Position numbers and translations under genes: made by a program. A DNA stretch of 64,000 nucleotides from Tupaia tana (lineage: Eukaryota; Chordata; Mammalia; Scandentia; Tupaiidae), in the NCBI GenBank assembly GCA_026018925.1, contig JAKSZU010000514.1, positions 28,063 to 92,062 of the forward strand, in the 5' to 3' direction. The notes under the pieces were generated by a model. It worked only from the letters and a program-made list of their open reading frames with translations. It was not told the DNA's origin and searched no databases. Below, piece by piece: positions 1 through 11,830 of the stretch. Position 1 is the stretch's first letter. The number at the start of each line of letters is the position of its first letter.

Positions 1-207
1 TTTAAAGAAACGTAAAAAGGAAAAATTACCAAAAAAAAAAAAATGAGGAGACAGGAGCAGAGAGAGACAGAGACCTCAGAGACACAGAGACAGAGATAGA
101 AGGCCAGAGGGGCTCCCTACCACACTAGCTTTGCTTGCTGGAGGCTGAATTATGAGTAGAAAATCTTCATTTCTCCTTTGCCTTGAAATATCTAGTTCCC
201 AGTCTCC
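1..207. repeat. Partial satellite unit at left edge
   Basis: The window opens inside the A-tract module, at TTTAAAGAAACG, and runs to the first complete boundary at 208. It has one of the longest final A-runs in the window (about 14 A before TGAGG) and the CpG-loss form ACCAAA. The array clearly extends to the left. Confidence 0.95.
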
Positions 208-1462
208 ATGTGGAACCTTCCCAGAGAATGGCTCACCTCTCCTGCCTGGGAGAAAGGAGCAGGAGGGATCATTAACAAAACAAAAGATGGAGCTGAGAGC
301 CAGAGAGAAACTTTACCTTTAAAAAAACGTAAAAAAGAAAAATTACCGAAAAAAAAATGAGGAGACAGGGGCAGAGAGAGACAGAGACCCCAGAGACACA
401 GAGACAGAGATAGAAGGCCAGAGGGGCTCCCTACCACACTAGCTTTGCTTGCTGGAGGCTGAATTATGAGTAGAAAATCTTCATTTCTCCTTTGCCTTGA
501 AATATCTAGTTCCCAGTCTCCATGTGGAATCTTCCCAGAGAATGGCTCACCTCTCATGCCTGGGAGAAAGGAGCAGAAGGGATCATTAACAAAACAAAAG
601 ATGGAGCTGAGAGCCAGAGAGAAACTTTATCTTTAAAAAAACGTAAAAAGGAAAAATTACCGAAAAAAAATGAGGAGACAGGAGCAGAGAGAGACAGAGA
701 CCTCAGAGACACAGAGAAAGAGATAGAAGGCCAGAGGGGCTCCCTACCACACTAGCTTTGCTTGCTGGAGGCTGAATTATGAGTAGAAAATCTTCATTTC
801 TCCTTTGCCTTGAAATACCTAGTTCCCAGTCTCAATGTGGAATCTTCCCAGAGAATGGCTCACCTCTCCTGCCTGGGAGAAAGGAGCAGAAGGGATCATT
901 AGCAAAACAAAAGATGGAGCTGAGAGCCAGAGAGAAACTATACCTTTAAAAAAACGTAAAAAGGAAAAATTACCGAAAAAAAAAAAGAGGAGACAGGAGC
1001 AGAGAGAGACAGAGACCTCAGAGACACAGAGACAGAGATATAAGGCCAGAGGGGCTCCCTACCACACTAGCTTTGCTTGCTGGAGGCTGAATTATGAGTA
1101 GAAAATCTTCATTTCTCCTTTGCCTTGAAATATCTAGTTCCCAGTCTCCTTGTGGAATCTTCCCGGAGAATGCCTCACCTCTCCTGCCTGGGAGAAAGGA
1201 GCAGAAGGGATCATTAACAAAACAAAAGGTGGAGCTGAGAGCCAGAGAGAAACTTTACCTTTCAAAAACGTAAAAAGGAAAAATTACCGAAAAAAAAATG
1301 AGGAGACAGGAGCAGAGATAGACAGAGACCTCAGAGACACAGAGACAGAGATAGAAGGCCAGAGGGGCTCCCTACCACACTAGCTTTGCTTGCTGGAGGC
1401 TGAATTATGAGTAGAAAATCTTCATTTCTCCTTTGCCTTGAAATATCTAGTTCCCAGTCTCC
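208..1462. repeat. Four opening units
   Basis: Units at 208, 522, 835 and 1150. The 208 unit has GGAACCTTCC, AGCAGGAGGG and GACCCC. The 835 unit has CTCAATGTGG and ACTATACC, a pair of variants seen again only in the unit at 63595. The 1150 unit has AGATAGACAG in its purine module (1314-1325), a marker that reappears at 2571-2580 and identifies one parent of the hybrid unit there. Confidence 0.9.
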
Positions 1463-2717
1463 ATGTGGAATCTTCCGAGAGAATGGCTCACCTCTCCTGC
1501 CTGGGAGAAAGGAGAAGAAGTGATCATTAACAAAACAAAAGATGGAGCTGAGAGCCAGAGAGAAACTTTACATTTAAAAAAACGTAAAAAGGAAAAATTA
1601 CCGAAAAAAAAATGAGGAGACAGGAGCAGAGAGAGACAGAGACCTCAGAGACACAGAGACAGAGAAAGAAGGCCAGAGGGGCTCCCTACCACACTAGCTT
1701 TGCTTGCTGGAGGCTGAATTATGAGTAGAAAATCTTCATTTCTCCTTTGCCTTGAAATATCTAGTTCCTAGTCTCCATGTGGAATCTTCCCAGAGAATGG
1801 CTCACCTCTCCTGCCTGGGAGAAAGGAGCAGAAGGGATCATTAACAAAACAAAAGATGTAGCTGAGAGCCAGAGAGAAACATTACCTTTAAAAAAATTTA
1901 AAAAGGAAAAATTACCGAAAGAAAAATGAGGAGACAGGAGCAAAGAGAGACAGAGACTTCAGAGACACAGAGACAGAGAAAGAAGGCCAGAGGGGCTCCC
2001 TACCACACTAGCTTTGCTTGCTGGAGGCTGAATTATGAGTAGAAAATCTTCATTTCTCTCTTGCCTTGAAATATCTATTTCCCAGTCTCCATGTGGAATC
2101 TTCCCAGAGAATGGCTCACCTCTCCTGCCTGGGAGAAAGGAGCAGAAGGGATCATTAACAAAACAAAAGATAGAGCTGAGAGCCAGAGAGAAACTTTACC
2201 TTTAAAAAAACGTAAAAAGGAAAAATTACCGAAAAAAAAATGAGGAGACAGGGGCAGAGAGAGACAGAGACCTCAGAGACACAGAGACAGAGATAGAAGG
2301 CCAGAGGGGCTCCCTACCACACTAGCTTTGCTTGCTGGAGGCTGAATTATGAGTAGAAAATCTTCATTTCTCCTTTGCCTTGAAATATCTAGTTCCCAGT
2401 CTCCATGTGGAATCTTCCCAGAGAATGGCTCACCTCTCCTGCCTGGGAGAAAGGAGCAGAAGGGATCATTAACAAAACAAAAGATGGAGCTGAGACCAGA
2501 GAGAAACTTTACCTTTAAAAAAACGTAAAAAGGAAAAATTACCGAAAAAAAAATGAGGAGACAGGAGCAGAGATAGACAGAGACCTCAGAGACACAGAGA
2601 CAGAGATAGAAGGCCAGAGGGGCTCCCTACCACACTAGCTTTGCTTGCTGGAGGCTGAATTATGAGTAGAAAATCTTCATTTCTCCTTTGCCTTGAAATA
2701 TCTAGTTCCCAGTCTCC
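1463..2717. repeat. Four-unit block, copy A of tandem duplication
   Basis: Four units whose rare variants recur in order 1256 bp further on. They are: TTCCGAGAG with GAGAAGAAGTG and ACATTTAAA; then TTCCTAG with GATGTAGC, AATTTAAAAAGG and ACTTCAG; then CTCTCTTGCC with ATCTATTTCCC and GATAGAGC; then TGAGACCAGA. The last unit (from 2405) is a hybrid: it starts like the 3661 unit (TGAGACCAGA at 2491) and ends like the 1150 unit (AGATAGACAG at 2571). The exchange point therefore lies between about 2500 and 2571. Confidence 0.88.
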
Positions 2718-3974
2718 ATGTGGAATCTTCCGAGAGAATGGCTCACCTCTCCTGCCTGGGAGAAAGGAGAAGAAGTGATCATTAACAAAACAAAAGATGG
2801 AGCTGAGAGCCAGAGAGAAACTTTACATTTAAAAAAACGTAAAAAGGAAAAATTACCGAAAAAAAAAATGAGGAGACAGGAGCAGAGAGAGACAGAGACC
2901 TCAGAGACACAGAGACAGAGAAAGAAGGCCAGAGGGGCTCCCTACCACACTAGCTTTGCTTGCTGGAGGCTGAATTATGAGTAGAAAATCTTCATTTCTC
3001 CTTTGCCTTGAAATATCTAGTTCCTAGTCTCCATGTGGAATCTTCCCAGAGAATGGCTCACCTCTCCTGCCTGGGAGAAAGGAGCAGAAGGGATCATTAA
3101 CAAAACAAAAGATGTAGCTGAGAGCCAGAGAGAAACATTACCTTTAAAAAAATTTAAAAAGGAAAAATTACCGAAAGAAAAATGAGGAGACAGGAGCAAA
3201 GAGAGACAGAGACTTCAGAGACACAGAGACAGAGAAAGAAGGCCAGAGGGGCTCCCTACCACACTAGCTTTGCTTGCTGGAGGCTGAATTATGAGTAGAA
3301 AATCTTCATTTCTCTCTTGCCTTGAAATATCTATTTCCCAGTCTCCATGTGGAATCTTCCCAGAGAATGGCTCACCTCTCCTGCCTTTGAGAAAGGAGCA
3401 GAAGGGATCATTAACAAAACAAAAGATAGAGCTGAGAGCCAGAGAGAAACTTTACCTTTAAAAAAACGTAAAAAGGAAAAATTACCGAAAAAAAAAATGA
3501 GGAGACAGGGGCAGAGAGAGACAGAGACCTCAGAGACACAGAGACAGAGATAGAAGGCCAGAGGGGCTCCCTACCACACTAGCTTTGCTTGCTGGAGGCT
3601 GAATTATGAGTAGAAAATCTTCATTTCTCCTTTGCCTTGAAATATCTAGTTCCCAGTCTCCATGTGGAATCTTCCCAGAGAATGGCTCACCTCTCCTGCC
3701 TGGGAGAAAGGAGCAGAAGGGATCATTAACAAAACAAAAGATGGAGCTGAGACCAGAGAGAAACTTTACCTTTAAAAAAACGTAAAAAGGAAAAATTACC
3801 GAAAAAAAAATGAGGAGACAGGAGCAGAGAGAGACAGAGACCTCAGAGACACAGAGACAGACATAGAAGGCCAGAGGGGCTCCCTGCCACACTAGCTTTG
3901 CTTGCTGGAGGCTGAATTATGAGTAGAAAATCTTCATTTCTCCTTTGCCTTGAAATATCTAGTTCCCAGTCTCC
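2718..3974. repeat. Four-unit block, copy B of tandem duplication
   Basis: Near-identical to 1463-2717 at an offset of 1256 bp (four units). Differences are few: CTGCCTTTGAG near 3384, and the last unit keeps GAGAGACAGAG and has GACAGACATAG where copy A carries the hybrid end. The high identity suggests a recent event. Confidence 0.88.
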
Positions 3975-5861
3975 ATGTGGAATCTTCCCAGAGAATGGCT
4001 CACCTCTCCTGCCTGGGAGAAAGGAGCAGAAAGGATCATTAACAAAACAAAAGATGGAGCAGAGAGCCAGAGAGAAACTTTACCTTTAAAAAAACGTATA
4101 AAGGAAAAATTACCGAAAAAGAAAATGAGGAGACAGGAGCAGAGAGAGACAGAGACCTCAGAGACACAGAGACAGAGATAGAAGGCCAGAGGGGCTCCCT
4201 ACCACACACACTAGCTTTGCTTGCTGGAGGCTGAATTATGAGTAGAAAATCTTCATTTCTCCTTTGCCTTGAAATATCTAGTTCCCAGTCTCCATGTGGA
4301 ATCTTCCCAGAGAATGGCTCACCTAACCTGCCTGGGAGAAAGGAGCAGAAGGGATCAATAACAAAACAAAAAATGGAGCTGAGAGCCAGAGAGAAACTTT
4401 ACCTTTAAAAAAACGTAAAAAGGAAAAATTAACGAAAAAAAATGAGGAGACAGGGGCAGAGAGAGACAGAGACCTCAGAGACACAGAGACAGAGAGTGAA
4501 GGCCAGAGGGGCTCCCTACCACACTAGCTTTGCTTGCTGGAGGCTGAATTATGTGTAGAAAATCTTCATTTCTCCTTTGCCTTGAAATATCTAGTTCCCA
4601 GTCTCCATGTGGAATCTTCCCAGAGAATGGCTCACCTCTCCTGCCTGGGAGAAAGGAGCAGAAGGGATCATTAACAAAACAAAAGATGGAGCTGAGAGCC
4701 AGAGAGAAACTTTACCTTTAAAAAAACGTAAAAAGGAAAAATTACCGAAGAAAAAATGAGGAGACAGGAGCAGAGAGAGACTGAGACCTCAGAGACACAG
4801 AGACAGAGATACAAGGCCAGAGGGGCTCCCTACCACACTAGCTTTGCTTGCTGGAGGCTGAATTATGAGTAGAAAATCTTCATTTCTCCTTTGCCTTGAA
4901 ATATGTAGTTCCAAGTCTCCATGTGGAATCTTCCCAGAGAATGGCTCACCTCTCCTGCCTGGGAGAAAGGAGCAGAAGGGATCAATAACAAAACAAAAAA
5001 TGGAGCTGAGAGCCAGAGAGAAACTTTACCTTTAAATAAACGTAAAAAGGAAAAATTGACGAAAAAAAAATGAGGAGACAGGAGCAGTGAGAGACAGATA
5101 CCTCAGAGACACAGAGACAGAGATAGAAGGCCAGAGGGGCTCCCTACCACACTAGCTTTGCTTGCTGGAGGCTGAATTATGAGTAGAAAATCTTCATTTC
5201 TCCTTTGCCTTGAAATATCTAGTTCCCAGTCTCCATGTGGAATCTTCCCAGAGAATGGCTCACCTCTCCTGCCTGGGAGAAAGGAGCAGAAGGGATCATT
5301 AACAAAACAAAAGATGGAGCTGAGAGCCAGAGAGAAACTTTACCTTTAAAAAAACGTAAAAAGGAAAAATTACCGAAGAAAAAATGAGGAGACAGGAACA
5401 GAGAGAGACAGAGACCTCAGAGACACAGAGACAGAGATAGAAGGCCAGAGGGGCTCCCTACCACACTAGCTTTGCTTGCTGGAGGCTGAATTATGAGTAG
5501 AAAATCTTCATTTCTCATTTGCCTTGAAATATCTAGTTCCCAGTCTCCATGTGGAATCTTCCCAGAGAATGGCTCACCTCTCCTGCCTGGGAGAAAGGAG
5601 CAGAAGGGATCATTAACAAAACAAAAGATGGAGCTCAGAGCCAGAGAGAAACTTTACATTTAAAAAAACGTAAAAAGGAAAAATTACCGAAAAAAAATGA
5701 GGAGACAGGACCAGAGAGAGACAGAGACCTCAGAGACACAGAGACAGAGATAGAAGGCCAGAGGGGCTCCCTACCACACTAGCTTTGCTTGCTGGAGGCT
5801 GAATTATGAGTAGAAAATCTTCATTTCTCCTTTGCCTTGAAATATCTAGTTCCCAGTCTCC
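3975..5861. repeat. Six units with a two-unit echo and a CA expansion
   Basis: The unit from 3975 ends with an extra CA pair or two (ACCACACACACTAGC around 4200), a small length mutation. Units at 4294 and 4921 both carry GATCAATAAC, AAAAAATGG and loss of ACC before CG, as expected if one was copied from the other two units away. Units 4607-5234 hold GACTGAGACC, ATATGTAGTTCCAAG and CAGATACCTC. These return together at 49792-50420 and 54809-55436. Confidence 0.85.
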
Positions 5862-6805
5862 ATGTGGAATCTTCCGAGAGAATGGCTCACCTCTCCTGCC
5901 TGGGAGAAAGGAGCAGAAGGGATCATTAACAAAACAAAAGATGGAGCTGAGAGCCAGAGAGAAACTTTACATTTAAAAAAACGTAAAAAGGAAAAATTAC
6001 CGAAAAAAAAAATGAGGAGACAGGAGCAGAGTGAGACAGAGACCTCAGAGACACAGAGACAGAGAAAGAAGGCCAGAGGGGCTCCCTACCACACTAGCTT
6101 TGCTTGCTGGAGGCTGAATTATGAGTAGAAAATCTTCATTTCTCCTTTGCCTTGAAATATCTAGTTCCTAGTCTCCATGTGGAACCTTCCCAGAGAATGG
6201 CTCACGTCTCCTGCCTGGGAGAAAGGAGCAGAAGGGATCATTAACAAAACAAAAGATGTAGCTGAGAGCCAGAGAGAAACATTACCTTTAAAAAAACGTA
6301 AAAAGGAAAAATTACCGAAAGAAAAATGAGGAGACAGGAGCAGAGAGAGACAGAGACCTCAGAGACACAGAGACAGAGAAAGAAGGCCAGAGGGGCTCCC
6401 TACCACACTAGCTTTGCTTGCTGGAGGCTGAATTATGAGTAGAAAATCTTCATTTCTCTCTAGCCTTGAAATATCTATTTCCCAGTCTCCATGTGGAATC
6501 TTCCCAGAGAATGGCTCACCTCTCCTGCCTGGGAGAAAGGAGCAGAAGGGATCATTAACAAAACAAAAGATGGAGCTGAGAGCCAGAGAGAAACCTTACC
6601 TTTAAAAAAACGTAAAAAGGAAAAATTACCGAAAAAAAAAATGAGGAGACAGGGGCAGAGAGAGGCAGAGACCTCAGAGACACAGAGACAGAGATAGAAG
6701 GCCAGAGGGGCTCCCTACCACACTAGCTTTGCTTGCTGGAGGCTGAATTATGAGTAGAAAATCTTCATTTCTTCTTTGCCTTGAAATATCTAGTTCCCAG
6801 TCTCC
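5862..6805. repeat. Older relative of the 1463/2718 block
   Basis: Three units share the diagnostic order of the 1463 and 2718 blocks: TTCCGAGAG with ACATTTAAA; TTCCTAG with GATGTAGC and ACCGAAAGAAA; then ATCTATTTCCC. They lack some changes (GAGAAGAAGTG, AATTTAAAAAGG) and carry private ones (CAGAGTGAG at 6029, CACGTCTCC near 6204, CTCTAGCC near 6459). This is best read as a more diverged duplicate made before the tandem pair. Confidence 0.8.
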
Positions 6806-9800
6806 ATGTGGAATCTTCCCAGAGAATGGCTCACTCCTCCTGCCTGGGAGAAAGGAGCAGAAGGGATCATTAACAAAACAAAAGATGGAGCTGAGAGCCA
6901 GAGAGAAACTTTACCTTTAAAAATACGTAAAAAGGAAAAATTACCGAAAAAAAAATGAGGAGACAGGAGCAGAGAGAGACAGAGACCTCAGAGACACAGA
7001 GACAGAGATAGAAGGCCAGAGGGGCTCCCTACCACACTAGCTTTGGTTGCTGGAGGCTGAATTATGAGTAGAAAATCTTCATTTCTCCTTTGCCTTGAAA
7101 TATCTAGTTCCCAGTCTCCATGTGGAATCTTCCCAGAGAATGGCTCACCTCTCCTGCCTGGGAGAAAGGAGCAGAAGGGATCATTAACAAAACAAAAGAT
7201 GGAGCTGAGAGCCAGAGAGAAACTTTACCTTTAAAAAAACGTAAAAAAGAAAAATTACCAAAATAAACAATGAGGAGACAGGAGCAGAGAGAGACAGAGA
7301 CCTCAGAGACACAGAGACAGAGATAGAAGGCCAGAGGGGCTCCCTACCACACTAGCTTTGCTTGCTGGAGGCTGAATTATGAGTAGAAAATCTTCATTTC
7401 TCCTTTGCCTTGAAATATCTAGTTCCCAGTCTCCATGTGGAATCTTCCCAGAGAATGGCTCACCTCTCCTGCCTGGGAGAAAGGAGCAGAAGGGATCATT
7501 AACAAAACAAAAGATGGAGCTGAGAGACAGAGAGAAACTTTACCTTTAAAAAACCTAAAAAGGAAAAATTACCGAAAAAAAAAAATGAGGAGACAGGAGC
7601 GGAGAGAGACAGAGACCTCAGAGACACAGAGACAGAGATAGAAGGCCAGAGGGGCTCCCTACCACACTAGCTTTGCTTGCTGGAGGCTGAATTATGAGTA
7701 GAAAATCTTCATTTCTCCTTTGCCTTGAAACATCTAGTTCCCAGTCTCCATGTGGAATCTTCCCAGAGAATGGCTCACCTCTCCTGCCTGGGAGAAAGGA
7801 GCAGAAGGGATCATTAACAAAACAAAAGATGGAGCTGAGAGCCAGAGAGAAACTTTACCTTTAAAAAAACGTAAAAAGGAAAAATTACCGAAAAAAAAAA
7901 TGAGGAGACAGGGGCAGAGAGAGACAGAGACCTCAGAGACACAGAGACAGAGATAGAAGGCCAGAGGGGCTCCCTACCACACTAGCTTTGCTTGCTGGAG
8001 GCTGAATTATGAGTAGAAAATTTTCATTTCTCCTTTGCCTTGAAATATCTAGTTCCCAGTCTCCATGTGGAATCTTCCCAGAGAATGGCTCACCTCTCCT
8101 GCCTGGGAGAAAGGAGCAGAAGGGATCATTAACAAGACAAAAGATGGAGCTGAGAGCAAGAGAGAAACATTACCTTTAAAAAAATTTAAAAAGGAAAAAT
8201 TACCGAAAAAAAAGGGAGACCGGAGCAGAGAGAGACAGAGACCTCAGAGACACAGAGACAGAGATAGAAGGCCAGAGGGGCTCCCTACCACACTAGCTTT
8301 GCTTGCTGGAGGCTGAATTATGAGTAGAAAATCTTCATTTCTCCTTTGCCTTGAAATATCTAGTTCCCAGTCTCCATGTGGAATCTTCCCAGAGAATGGA
8401 TCAACTCTCCTGCCTGGGAGAAAGGAGCAGAAGGGATCATTAACAAAACAAAAGATGGAGCTGAGAGCCAGAGAGAAACTTTACCTTTAAAAATACGTAA
8501 AAAGAAAAATTACCGAAAAAAAAATGAGGAGACAGGAGCAGAGAGAGACAGAGACCTCAGAGACACAGAGACAGAGATAGAAGGCCAGAGGGGCTCCCTA
8601 CCACACTAGCTTTGCTTGCTGGAGGCTGAATTATGAGTAGAAAATCTTCATTTCTCCTTTGCCTTGAAATATCTAGTTCCCAGTCTCCATGTGGAATCTT
8701 CCCAGAGAATGGCTCACCTCTCCTGCCTGGGAGAAAGGAGCAGAAGGGGTCATTAACAAAACAAAATATGGAGCTGAGAGCCAGAGAGAAACTTTACCTT
8801 TAAAAAAACGTAAAAAGGAAAAATTACCGAAAAAAAAATGAGGAGACAGGAGCAGAGAGAGACAGAGACCTCAGAGACACAGAGACAGAGATAGAAGGCC
8901 AGAGGGGCTCCCTACCACACTAGCTTTGCTTGCTGGAGGCTGAATTATGAGTAGAAAATCTTCATTTCTCCTTTGCCTTGAAATATCTAGTTCCCAGTCT
9001 CCATGTGGAATCTTCCCAGAGAATGGCTCACCTCTCCTGCCTGGGAGAAAGGAGCAGAAGGGATCATTAACAAAACAAAAGATGGAGCTGAGAGCCAGAG
9101 AGAAACTTTACCTTTAAAAAAACGTAAAAAGGAAAAATTACTGAAAAAAAAATGAGGAGACAGGAGCAGAGAGAGACAGAGACCTCAGAGACACAGAGAC
9201 AGAGATAGAAGGCCAGAGGTGCTCCCTACCACACTAGCTTTGCTTGCTGGAGGCTGAATTATGAGTAGAAAATCTTCATTTCTCCTTTGCCTTGAAATAT
9301 CTAGTTCCCAGTCTCCATGTGGAATCTTCCCAGAGAATGGCTCACCTCTCCTGCCTGGGAGAAAGGAGCAGAAGGGATCATTAACAAAACAAAAGATGGA
9401 GCTGAGAGCCAGAGAGAAACTTTACCTTTAAAAAAACGTAAAAAGGAAAAATTACCAAAAAAAAATGAGGAGACAGGAGCAGAGAGAGACAGAGACCTCA
9501 GAGACACAGAGACAGAGATAGAAGGCCAGAGGGGCTCCCTACCACACTAGCTTTGCTTGCAGGCGGCTGAATTATGAGTAGAAAATCTTCATTTCTCCTT
9601 TGCCTTGAAATATCTAGTTCCCAGTCTCCATGTGGAATCTTCCCAGAGAATGGCTCACCTCTCCTGCCTGGGAGAAAGGAGCAGAAGGGATCATTAACAA
9701 AACAAAAGATGGAGCTGAGAGCCAGAGAGAAACTTTACCTTTAAAAAAACGTAAAAAGTAAAAATTACCGAAAAAAAAAAAATGAGGAGACAGGAGCAGA

Positions 9801-9946
9801 GAGAGATAGAGACCTCAGAGACACAGAGACAGAGATACAAGGCCAGAGGGGCTCCCTACCACACTAGCTTTGTTTGCTGGAGGCTGAATTATGAGTAGAA
9901 AATCTTCATTTCTCCTTTGCCTTGAAATATCTAGTTCCCAGTCTCC
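6806..9946. repeat. Ten satellite units with scattered variants
   Basis: Ordinary units without an obvious internal block pattern. Markers: AAATACGTAAAAAG near 8488, AATTTAAAAAGG with GACCGG near 8185-8220, CCTAAAAAGG at 7555, and GGGGTCATTAAC at 8747. The pair at 9003-9629 (ACTGAAAA with GAGGTGCTCC, followed by ACCAAAA) is repeated at 11831-12458, nine units away. Confidence 0.85.
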
Positions 9947-10887
9947 ATGTGGAATCTTCCCAGAGAATGGCTCACCTCTCCTGCCTGGGAGAAAGGAGCA
10001 GAAGGGATCATTAACAAAACAAAAGATGGAGCTGAGAGCCAGAGAGAAACTTTACCTTTAAAAAAACGTAAAAAGGAAAAATTACCGAAAAAAAAATGAG
10101 GAGACAGGGGCAGAGAGAGACAGAGACCTCAGAGACACAGAGAGAGAGATAGAAGTCCAGAGGGGCTGCCTACCACACTAGCTTTGCTTGCTGGAGGCTG
10201 AATTATGAGTAGAAAATCTTCATTTCTCCTTTGCCTTGAAATATCGAGTTCCCAGTCTCCATGTGGAATCTTCCCAGAGAATGGCTCACCTCTCCTTCCT
10301 GGGAGAAAGGAGCAGAAGGGATCATTAACAAAACAAAAGATGGAGCTGAGAGCCAGAGAGAAACTTTACCTTTAAAAAAACGTAAAAAGTAAAAATTACC
10401 GAAAAAAAAATGAGGAGACAGGAGCAGAGAGAGACAGAGACCTCAGAGACACAGAGACACAGATAGAAGGCCAGAGGGGCTCCCTACCACACTAGCTTTG
10501 CTTGCTGGAGGCTGAATTATGAGTAGAAAATCTTCATTTCTCCTTTGCCTTGAAATATCTAGTTCCCAGTCTCCATGTGGAATCTTCCCAGAGAATGGCT
10601 CACCTCTCCTGCCTGGGAGAAAGGAGCAGAAGGGGTCATTAACAAAACAAAAGATGGAGCTGAGAGCCAGAGAGAAACTTTACCTTTAAAAAAACGTAAA
10701 AAGGAAAAATTACCGAAAAAAAATGAGGAGACAGGAGCAGAGAGAGACAGAGACCTCAGAGACACAGAGACAGAGATAGAAGGCCAGAGGGGCTCCCTAC
10801 CACACTAGCTTTGCTTGCTGGAGGCTGAATTATGAGTAGAAAATCTTCATTTCTCCTTTGCCTTGAAATATCTAGTTCCCAGTCTCC
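9947..10887. repeat. Three-unit block, copy A
   Basis: The first two units carry a distinctive set: GGGGCAG, GAGAGAGATAG, GTCCAG and CTGCCTACC, then ATATCGAG, CTCCTTCCTGGG and GACACAGATAG. The same set in the same order follows 941-943 bp later. The third unit has GGGGTCATTAAC, as in the 8689 unit, while its counterpart at 11516 is consensus-like. Confidence 0.82.
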
Positions 10888-11545
10888 ATGTGGAATCTTC
10901 CCAGAGAATGGCTCACCTCTCCTGCCTGGGAGAAAGGAGCAGAAGGGATCATTAACAAAACAAAAGTTGGAGCTGAGAGCCAGAGAGAAACTTTACCTTT
11001 AAAAAAACGTAAAAAGGAAAAATTACCGAAAAAAAAATGAGGAGACAGGGGCAGAGAGAGACAGAGACCTCAGAGACACAGAGAGAGAGATAGAAGTCCA
11101 GAGGGGCTGCCTACCACACTAGCTTTGCTTGCTGGAGGCTGAATTATGAGTAGAAAATCTTCATTTCTCCTTTGCCTTGAAATATCGAGTTCCCAGTCTC
11201 CATGTGGAATCTTCCCAGAGAATGGCTCACCTCTCCTTCCTGGGAGAAAGGACCAGAAGGGATCATTAACAAAACAAAAGATGGAGCTGAGAGCCAGAGA
11301 GAAACTTTACCTTTAAAAAAACGTAAAAAGGAAAAATTACCGAAAAAAAAATGAGGAGACAGGAGCAGAGAGAGACAGAGACCTCAGAGACACAGAGACA
11401 CAGATAGAAGGCCAGAGGGGCTCCCTACCACACTAGCTTTGCTTGCTGGAGGCTGAATTATGAGTAGAAAATCTTCATTTCTCCTTTGCCTTGAAATATC
11501 TAGTTCCCAGTCTCCATGTGGAATCTTCCCAGAGAATGGCTCACC

Positions 11546-11561
11546 TCTCCTGCCTGGGAGA
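11546..11561. other. Small inverted repeat within the unit
   Basis: TCTCC-TGCCTG-GGAGA can pair as a 5-bp stem with a 6-base loop. It is present in almost every unit. A few units alter it: the CTAAGAG variants at 51401, 53281, 56417 and 59241, the CCTTGGAG variants near 14376, 15318 and 47636, and the CCCGGGAG variants at 18455 and 22222. The stem is too short to be a strong cruciform, and a role is not shown. Confidence 0.45.
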
Positions 11562-11628
11562 AAGGAGCAGAAGGGATCATTAACAAAACAAAAGATGGAG
11601 CTGAGAGCCAGAGAGAAACTTTACCTTT

Positions 11629-11666
11629 AAAAAAACGTAAAAAGGAAAAATTACCGAAAAAAAAAA
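11629..11666. other. A-tract module with the two conserved CpGs
   Basis: Four A-runs follow each other: A7 (11629-11635), A5 (11639-11643), A5 (11646-11650) and A10 (11657-11666). Their centres lie about 10 bp apart on average, though not evenly. The two CpGs conserved in most units sit in this module, at 11636-11637 (ACGT) and 11655-11656 (ACCGA), 19 bp apart. The last A-run is the main source of unit-length variation across the array. Runs of A spaced near one helical turn are known to curve DNA, so each unit probably carries one curved segment. That is an inference from the pattern. Confidence 0.7.
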
Positions 11667-11667
11667 T

Positions 11668-11735
11668 GAGGAGACAGGAGCAGAGAGAGACAGAGACCTC
11701 AGAGACACAGAGACAGAGATAGAAGGCCAGAGGGG
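11668..11735. other. Purine-rich GAGACAGAGA-type module
   Basis: About 68 bp made mostly of G and A, with repeated GAGACAGAGA-like words broken by CTC, CAC and a GATAG. It looks like an old GA-rich simple repeat frozen inside the unit. It lies straight after the A-tract module, so the + strand is strongly purine rich for about 105 bp per unit. Recurrent variants inside it are the best markers for tracing copies: GACCGG or GACTGG for GACAGG, GGGGCAG for GGAGCAG, GAACTCAG for GACCTCAG, ACTTCAG, GAGGTAG, GATACAAG and GACAAAG. Confidence 0.75.
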
Positions 11736-11830
11736 CTCCCTACCACACTAGCTTTGCTTGCTGGAGGCTGAATTATGAGTAGAAAATCTTCATTTCTCCT
11801 TTGCCTTGAAATATCTAGTTCCCAGTCTCC

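Larger units (their letters stand above)
10888..11830. repeat. Three-unit block, copy B
   Basis: This repeats the markers of 9947-10887: GAGAGAGATAG with GTCCAG and CTGCC near 11085-11112, ATATCGAG near 11183, CTCCTTCCTGG near 11232 and GACACAGATAG near 11395. Private changes are AGTTGGAGC (10966) and GGACCAGAAGG (11250). It is consistent with a recent tandem duplication of three units. Confidence 0.82.
11516..11830. repeat. Reference satellite unit (315 bp, consensus-like)
   Basis: This unit matches the commonest base at nearly every position and serves as a coordinate key. Order within it: mixed segment 11516-11628 (start word, inverted repeat, then CATTAACAAAACAAAAGATG and GAGAGCCAGAGAGAAAC); A-tract module 11629-11666; purine-rich module 11668-11735; pyrimidine-rich segment 11736-11830 (CTCCCTACCACACTAGC, TTTGCTTGCTGGAGGC, TTCATTTCTCCTTTGCC, ATATCTAGTTCCCAG). 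The length is close to two nucleosome cores, but that is only a numerical remark. It carries an open frame from the ATG at 11516 to a TAG inside the purine module (68 codons). The product is rich in K, R and E simply because the strand is purine rich. There is no evidence of coding. Confidence 0.9.

Noticed and set aside
301..350. Nuclear localisation signal in the KKRKKEKLPKKK-like translation
   Set aside because: This is a by-product of translating the A-tract module. It changes with A-run length and is not part of a supported protein.
11629..11666. CENP-B box around the two CpGs
   Set aside because: Neither strand fits the core pattern TTCG, four bases, A, two bases, CGGG. The CpGs lie in A/T-rich sequence without the second CGGG element.
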